A DNA stretch of 64,000 nucleotides from Ilyonectria destructans. Taxonomy: Eukaryota; Ascomycota; Sordariomycetes; Hypocreales; Nectriaceae. The translations under genes were made by a program, and so were the position numbers. The notes beneath the pieces were generated by a model. The model saw only the letters and a list, made by a program, of their open reading frames with translations, was not told the origin of the DNA and did no database searches. The stretch spans positions 1,922,001 to 1,986,000 of the forward strand of contig JAHEWK010000001.1 in NCBI GenBank assembly GCA_020740775.1, given 5' to 3'. Below, piece after piece: positions 61,247 through 64,000 of this stretch. Each line of letters starts with the position of its first letter. The stretch's first letter is position 1.

Positions 61247-62488
61247 ATGTCTCTCCTAGAACCGCCGTTGTTCTCACGGCAGAGCAGACACGGAAAGCGC
61301 AAGCGGCTATCCACCGCCAGCGAAGAGCCCAGTAGCAGCATCTCCCGGCCTGCCCACCTCCCCCATGACTCCATCAACCCGCTGAGCCACACCCCCGGAA
61401 TGGTCCACCAGTTCGCCACCGCTGGTCTCACAGAGACGGATGAAGACCCATCGCAGCTCGTCCCGCACTTTCCACACCGGAGTCTGAGGCCCGGTGCCCC
61501 AGGTCGCAACGTCGAGCCGGACAGCGAGGCCGATGAGCCCGAGGCCGATGAAGACGGCAAGGCGTCGGGAGGGAAGAAGAGGAAGACGACGACCCGGGAG
61601 CGCGGGAGAGGTGGTCATTACGAGGTCCTGCTTCAGTCAGTTCATCAGTTCCTTGACCAAGGCGACATCGACAAGGCCGCGCGAGGCTACGGCCTGCTCC
61701 TGCAGCTGCGACCCGGCGGCATCCCTGTGGATGTCCGGCGGCACGGTTTATGGGCCATCGGGGCGGAAATCCTCATGCGGCAGGGCGAGCAGCCTATTGG
61801 TGACGGAGAAGTCGCCGATGGCGACGACCATCTGAGCGCCACCCCTGGGGGACTCAGGAGATGGGGACGAGCGGCCAACATGAACAAGGTCAAGGCATAC
61901 TTCGACACCTTGACCCAGCAGCATCCCTACGACTATAAGCATCCGCGCGCTGTCTGCGCAGTGGACTTTTGGGTGGCCATGCTTAGCTGTGAAGTCTACA
62001 ACGCGCACACAGAGCACATCCTGGCACTCGACCGCACCGTGAGCGCCACACTGGATGAGTCTCCCCAGTCCTTAGGAGCAGACGACAGCTTCGGGAGCGA
62101 GGAGCCCGAGGCACACTTGCGGCGGAGGAAAGAGGAGCTTCGTCTACAGGCTTTGGCCACCATGAGAGGCATTACAAAAAAGATGGACACAGTCATGCAG
62201 GACTTGCCCTATTCAAGGAATCATCAACTGCTCCGGCTGCGCGCCATGGCATCGCTCTACGTCGCAGACTTGGTTGTGCCCGTCGGAGATATCTCGCCTC
62301 AAAATATCCAAAACGCTCAGCGTGCGAGGCATATGGAGCAACAAGTAGCCAGGGATGCCCTCATGGAGATTGTAAACAACGGAGGCGAACACGACCAGGC
62401 TGCCCTGGCCGTCCTTTATCCTGCAGATGAGGGCGAGAGAGATTCCACTATGCCTTTATATTCATCTCTTCCCATCCGCGGGTTATAG
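61247..62488 (+). CDS. RNA polymerase I core factor subunit Rrn11-like
   Basis: Subunit of the core factor that recruits RNA polymerase I to rDNA promoters (Rrn6-Rrn7-Rrn11). Single exon, 413 residues. The N-terminal 120 residues are disordered with acidic and basic patches (EPDSEADEPEADEDGK, GGKKRKTTTRERGRGG). The remainder is helical and TPR-like: HYEVLLQSVHQFLDQGDIDKAARGYGLLLQLRPGGIPVDVRRHGLWAIGAEILMR at about 125-180, then KVKAYFDTLTQQHPYDYKHPRAVCAVDFWVAMLSCEVYNAH, ELRLQALATMRGITKKMDTVMQDLPYSRNHQLLRLRAMASLYVADL and ARHMEQQVARDALMEIVNNGG. The helix order and the FLDQGDIDKAARGY motif match the Rrn11 family as I remember it. It is convergent with EED, with only 18 bp between stop codons. Confidence 0.75.
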   Translation: MSLLEPPLFSRQSRHGKRKRLSTASEEPSSSISRPAHLPHDSINPLSHTPGMVHQFATAGLTETDEDPSQLVPHFPHRSLRPGAPGRNVEPDSEADEPEADEDGKASGGKKRKTTTRERGRGGHYEVLLQSVHQFLDQGDIDKAARGYGLLLQLRPGGIPVDVRRHGLWAIGAEILMRQGEQPIGDGEVADGDDHLSATPGGLRRWGRAANMNKVKAYFDTLTQQHPYDYKHPRAVCAVDFWVAMLSCEVYNAHTEHILALDRTVSATLDESPQSLGADDSFGSEEPEAHLRRRKEELRLQALATMRGITKKMDTVMQDLPYSRNHQLLRLRAMASLYVADLVVPVGDISPQNIQNAQRARHMEQQVARDALMEIVNNGGEHDQAALAVLYPADEGERDSTMPLYSSLPIRGL

Positions 62489-62506
62489 ATACAGTTCATT
62501 CCATCA

Positions 62507-64000
62507 CTATTTCTCTTTCGGGGGTTCCTTCACAGGCTCGACTGTCTTTGCTGGGGCCCTTTTAGCCCAGCGTTGCAATATGAGCGCCGTGTTGGAGCTT
62601 CCTACGATAACACACCATTCACCTCCTGGACTCCATGCGGCCTGCCGTCCGACAAAGTTGGCCGAGGAAGACTCAGTCTTGTGCGCTCTGAGAGGCTCAT
62701 GAGCATCTTCTAGGCTGTATTTGGACGTCCATGACTCCATGGTCTCGGCATTGAATTCTTTGATATCCTCAGTCGTCTTAGGTATCTCATCAGCCAGCCC
62801 TGAGGCAGGGGAGCCTTTTTCGACTGCGGTGGATCGGGGTTTCCCTGTCGCCTCTGTTTTCTGACGGTGTTGTAGCGGACGAAGCCAAGAAGGACGCGGA
62901 GGGATGCCCTTAGTAGGGTCATGGTTTCGAAGTGCCTTCATGAAGTCGCTGTACACTGTCAATCGCTTAAAGTCCCAGAAGAAGATATTGCCACCAGCAT
63001 TACAAAATGCAAGTACGGGATGCTGACCCGGCACGAAGTGCAGCTTGAAGCGCATAAAGAACTGTGGACCGCAGTTAGGGGTATGGAAGTCTAGCACTCG
63101 TGTGTACTGTGCCGGGCATTGCGGGGAGATGGTCGGAACAAAGGCAGAGCGGGTCAAGCGGCCGGCCTCGTCATAGTTGGTAGGGACAATATTTTGAGGA
63201 GTTGGGGCAATGCTCTGGGCTGGTGGCGGACCGTCAGAGGAGAAGCCTTCGATCCTCCACAGTGAGATGACATTGTCGTGACAGGCTCGCGACAGGATCT
63301 GATCTCCGTAGAAGGCGACGCTGTGCGTTTGTTAGCGCTGGCGTCCTAAATACAATACCAAGATGAAGGCTAGCACATACCAATCAACAATACCGCTGTG
63401 TACGGCTGATGTTGAGAAGTGAGGATAATGAACACGGATAGGGGTAGTGATAGGCTCAGTGGGAAGATCGGGCAAAGTCCACTGATCAACGTTAGTGTCC
63501 GTATATTCCAAGGAACCTGTCAGAGAAATTACCAAGTTGATGATTTGATCGTGACCAGCCGAGAGGATGTATCGACCAGTGTCATGGAACGCCTGGATAG
63601 GTGTGTGTGAGCGGTTTGAAGGAGTCGTTTGTGGTTGAGGGCAAGTACGACAGATACTTACCACGCTGAGGAGGTTCCAGGAATGACCCTCGCCGGCTAG
63701 AATGCACAAGCAAGGCCGTTCTTTGTGCTTAGGGTCAAGGCTCCAGATGCGGACACTTGTGTCGTCCGATGCCGAAGCAATGATGGATGGGTCAGACGGG
63801 GAAGTTGCCAAGTCGTTGACATCCTGGATATAGTGAGTTGAGGCCCGACATAGATTAGGGCTGTAGACTAAGTGGGCTTACACTTCCATGACCGGTAAAA
63901 CACTTGATGTGAATGATGTTTAGCCGTGGAATAAGTTGATAAGTAATTGGAGATGGAACATACCTTGAACAGCTTGCCGTCTATAACATCATAAATCTTG
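62507..64000 (-). CDS. PRC2 subunit EED, 3' part (5' end outside window)
   Basis: WD40 protein of Polycomb repressive complex 2, needed for H3K27 methylation and recognition of H3K27me3. Visible exons are 64000-63964, 63902-63882 (21 nt), 63823-63662, 63592-63533, 63481-63381 and 63320-62507, all in frame. The partial protein reads KIYDVIDGKLFKCFTGHGSDVNDLATSPSDPSIIASASDDTSVRIWSLDP, then HSWNLLSVAFHDTGRYILSAGHDQIINLWTLPDLP, VHYPHFSTSAVHSGIVDCVAFYGDQILSRACHDNVISLWRI, ending with AFCNAGGNIFFWDFKRLTVY and a final blade (GEWCVIVGSSNTALILQRW). The VHYPHFSTSAVHS and DQILSRACHDNVI motifs identify EED rather than another WD40 protein. A charged insert of about 100 residues lies between the last two blades. 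The first blades and the N-terminus are beyond the window. Confidence 0.93.

Noticed and set aside
1..64000. tRNA, rRNA, CRISPR or secondary-metabolite cluster
   Set aside because: I looked for tRNA B-box sequences on both strands, regular spaced repeats, and synthase-type genes; none was found. A covariance-model scan would be needed to exclude small RNAs such as snoRNAs.

Overview
The window is nuclear DNA from a filamentous ascomycete. Genes are single, unlinked housekeeping units on both strands with short introns (about 45-110 nt, GT-AG) and a G+C-rich coding sequence. The gene set (Zn2Cys6 regulator of the CTF1/Far family, a PRC2 EED subunit, an arg-14 type N-acetylglutamate synthase, a BAR/Gvp36-type protein, a 29.9-kDa complex I subunit) points to Pezizomycotina, most likely Sordariomycetes. 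The order Hypocreales is a guess from overall protein resemblance and was not tested.

Layout. 1-9.6 kb: the 5' part of a carnitine acetyltransferase (-), a long intergenic stretch, the SWI/SNF-RSC subunit Rsc8/Swi3 (-) head-to-head with ETF-alpha (+), then adrenodoxin reductase Arh1 (-) tail-to-tail with ETF-alpha. 9.9-15.4 kb: an unnamed four-TM protein (+) and the mismatch-repair protein Pms1 (-). 18.2-27.0 kb: GPI inositol-deacylase Bst1 (+), an MFS transporter (-) and the serine incorporator Tms1 (+). 28.8-34.7 kb: cystathionine beta-lyase (-), the AAA ATPase Msp1 (-) and the monopolin subunit Csm1/Pcs1 (+). 35.8-45.6 kb: Mcd4 (+) and a CTF1/Far regulator (+) behind a 3.4-kb upstream region. 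47.8-53.5 kb: an intracellular LysM protein (+), Arv1 (+), V-ATPase subunit e (-, found only by joining short exons) and a beta-hydroxyacid dehydrogenase (-). 54.6-64 kb: N-acetylglutamate synthase (+), a small AT-rich inverted-repeat element, a BAR protein (+), NDUFA5 (+), Rrn11 (+) and the 3' part of EED (-), which runs off the window.

There is no biosynthetic cluster, CRISPR array, rRNA or recognisable tRNA. Functions recur: fatty-acid/acetyl catabolism (carnitine acetyltransferase, ETF-alpha and a Far-type regulator with candidate CCTCGG sites), GPI-anchor metabolism (Bst1, Mcd4, Arv1), and mitochondrial energy or redox (ETF-alpha, Arh1, NDUFA5, Msp1).

The most notable non-standard signals are: a seven-codon upstream ORF (Met, three Arg, three Pro) whose stop overlaps the start codon of the arginine-pathway enzyme N-acetylglutamate synthase as ATGA; a 416-bp AT-rich element with 18-bp terminal inverted repeats and flanking TA, resembling a mutated MITE; and an 18-nt microexon inside the zinc-finger code of the Far-type regulator. 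All exon boundaries were read by eye from splice motifs, frame continuity and remembered family conservation; none was checked against transcripts or databases.
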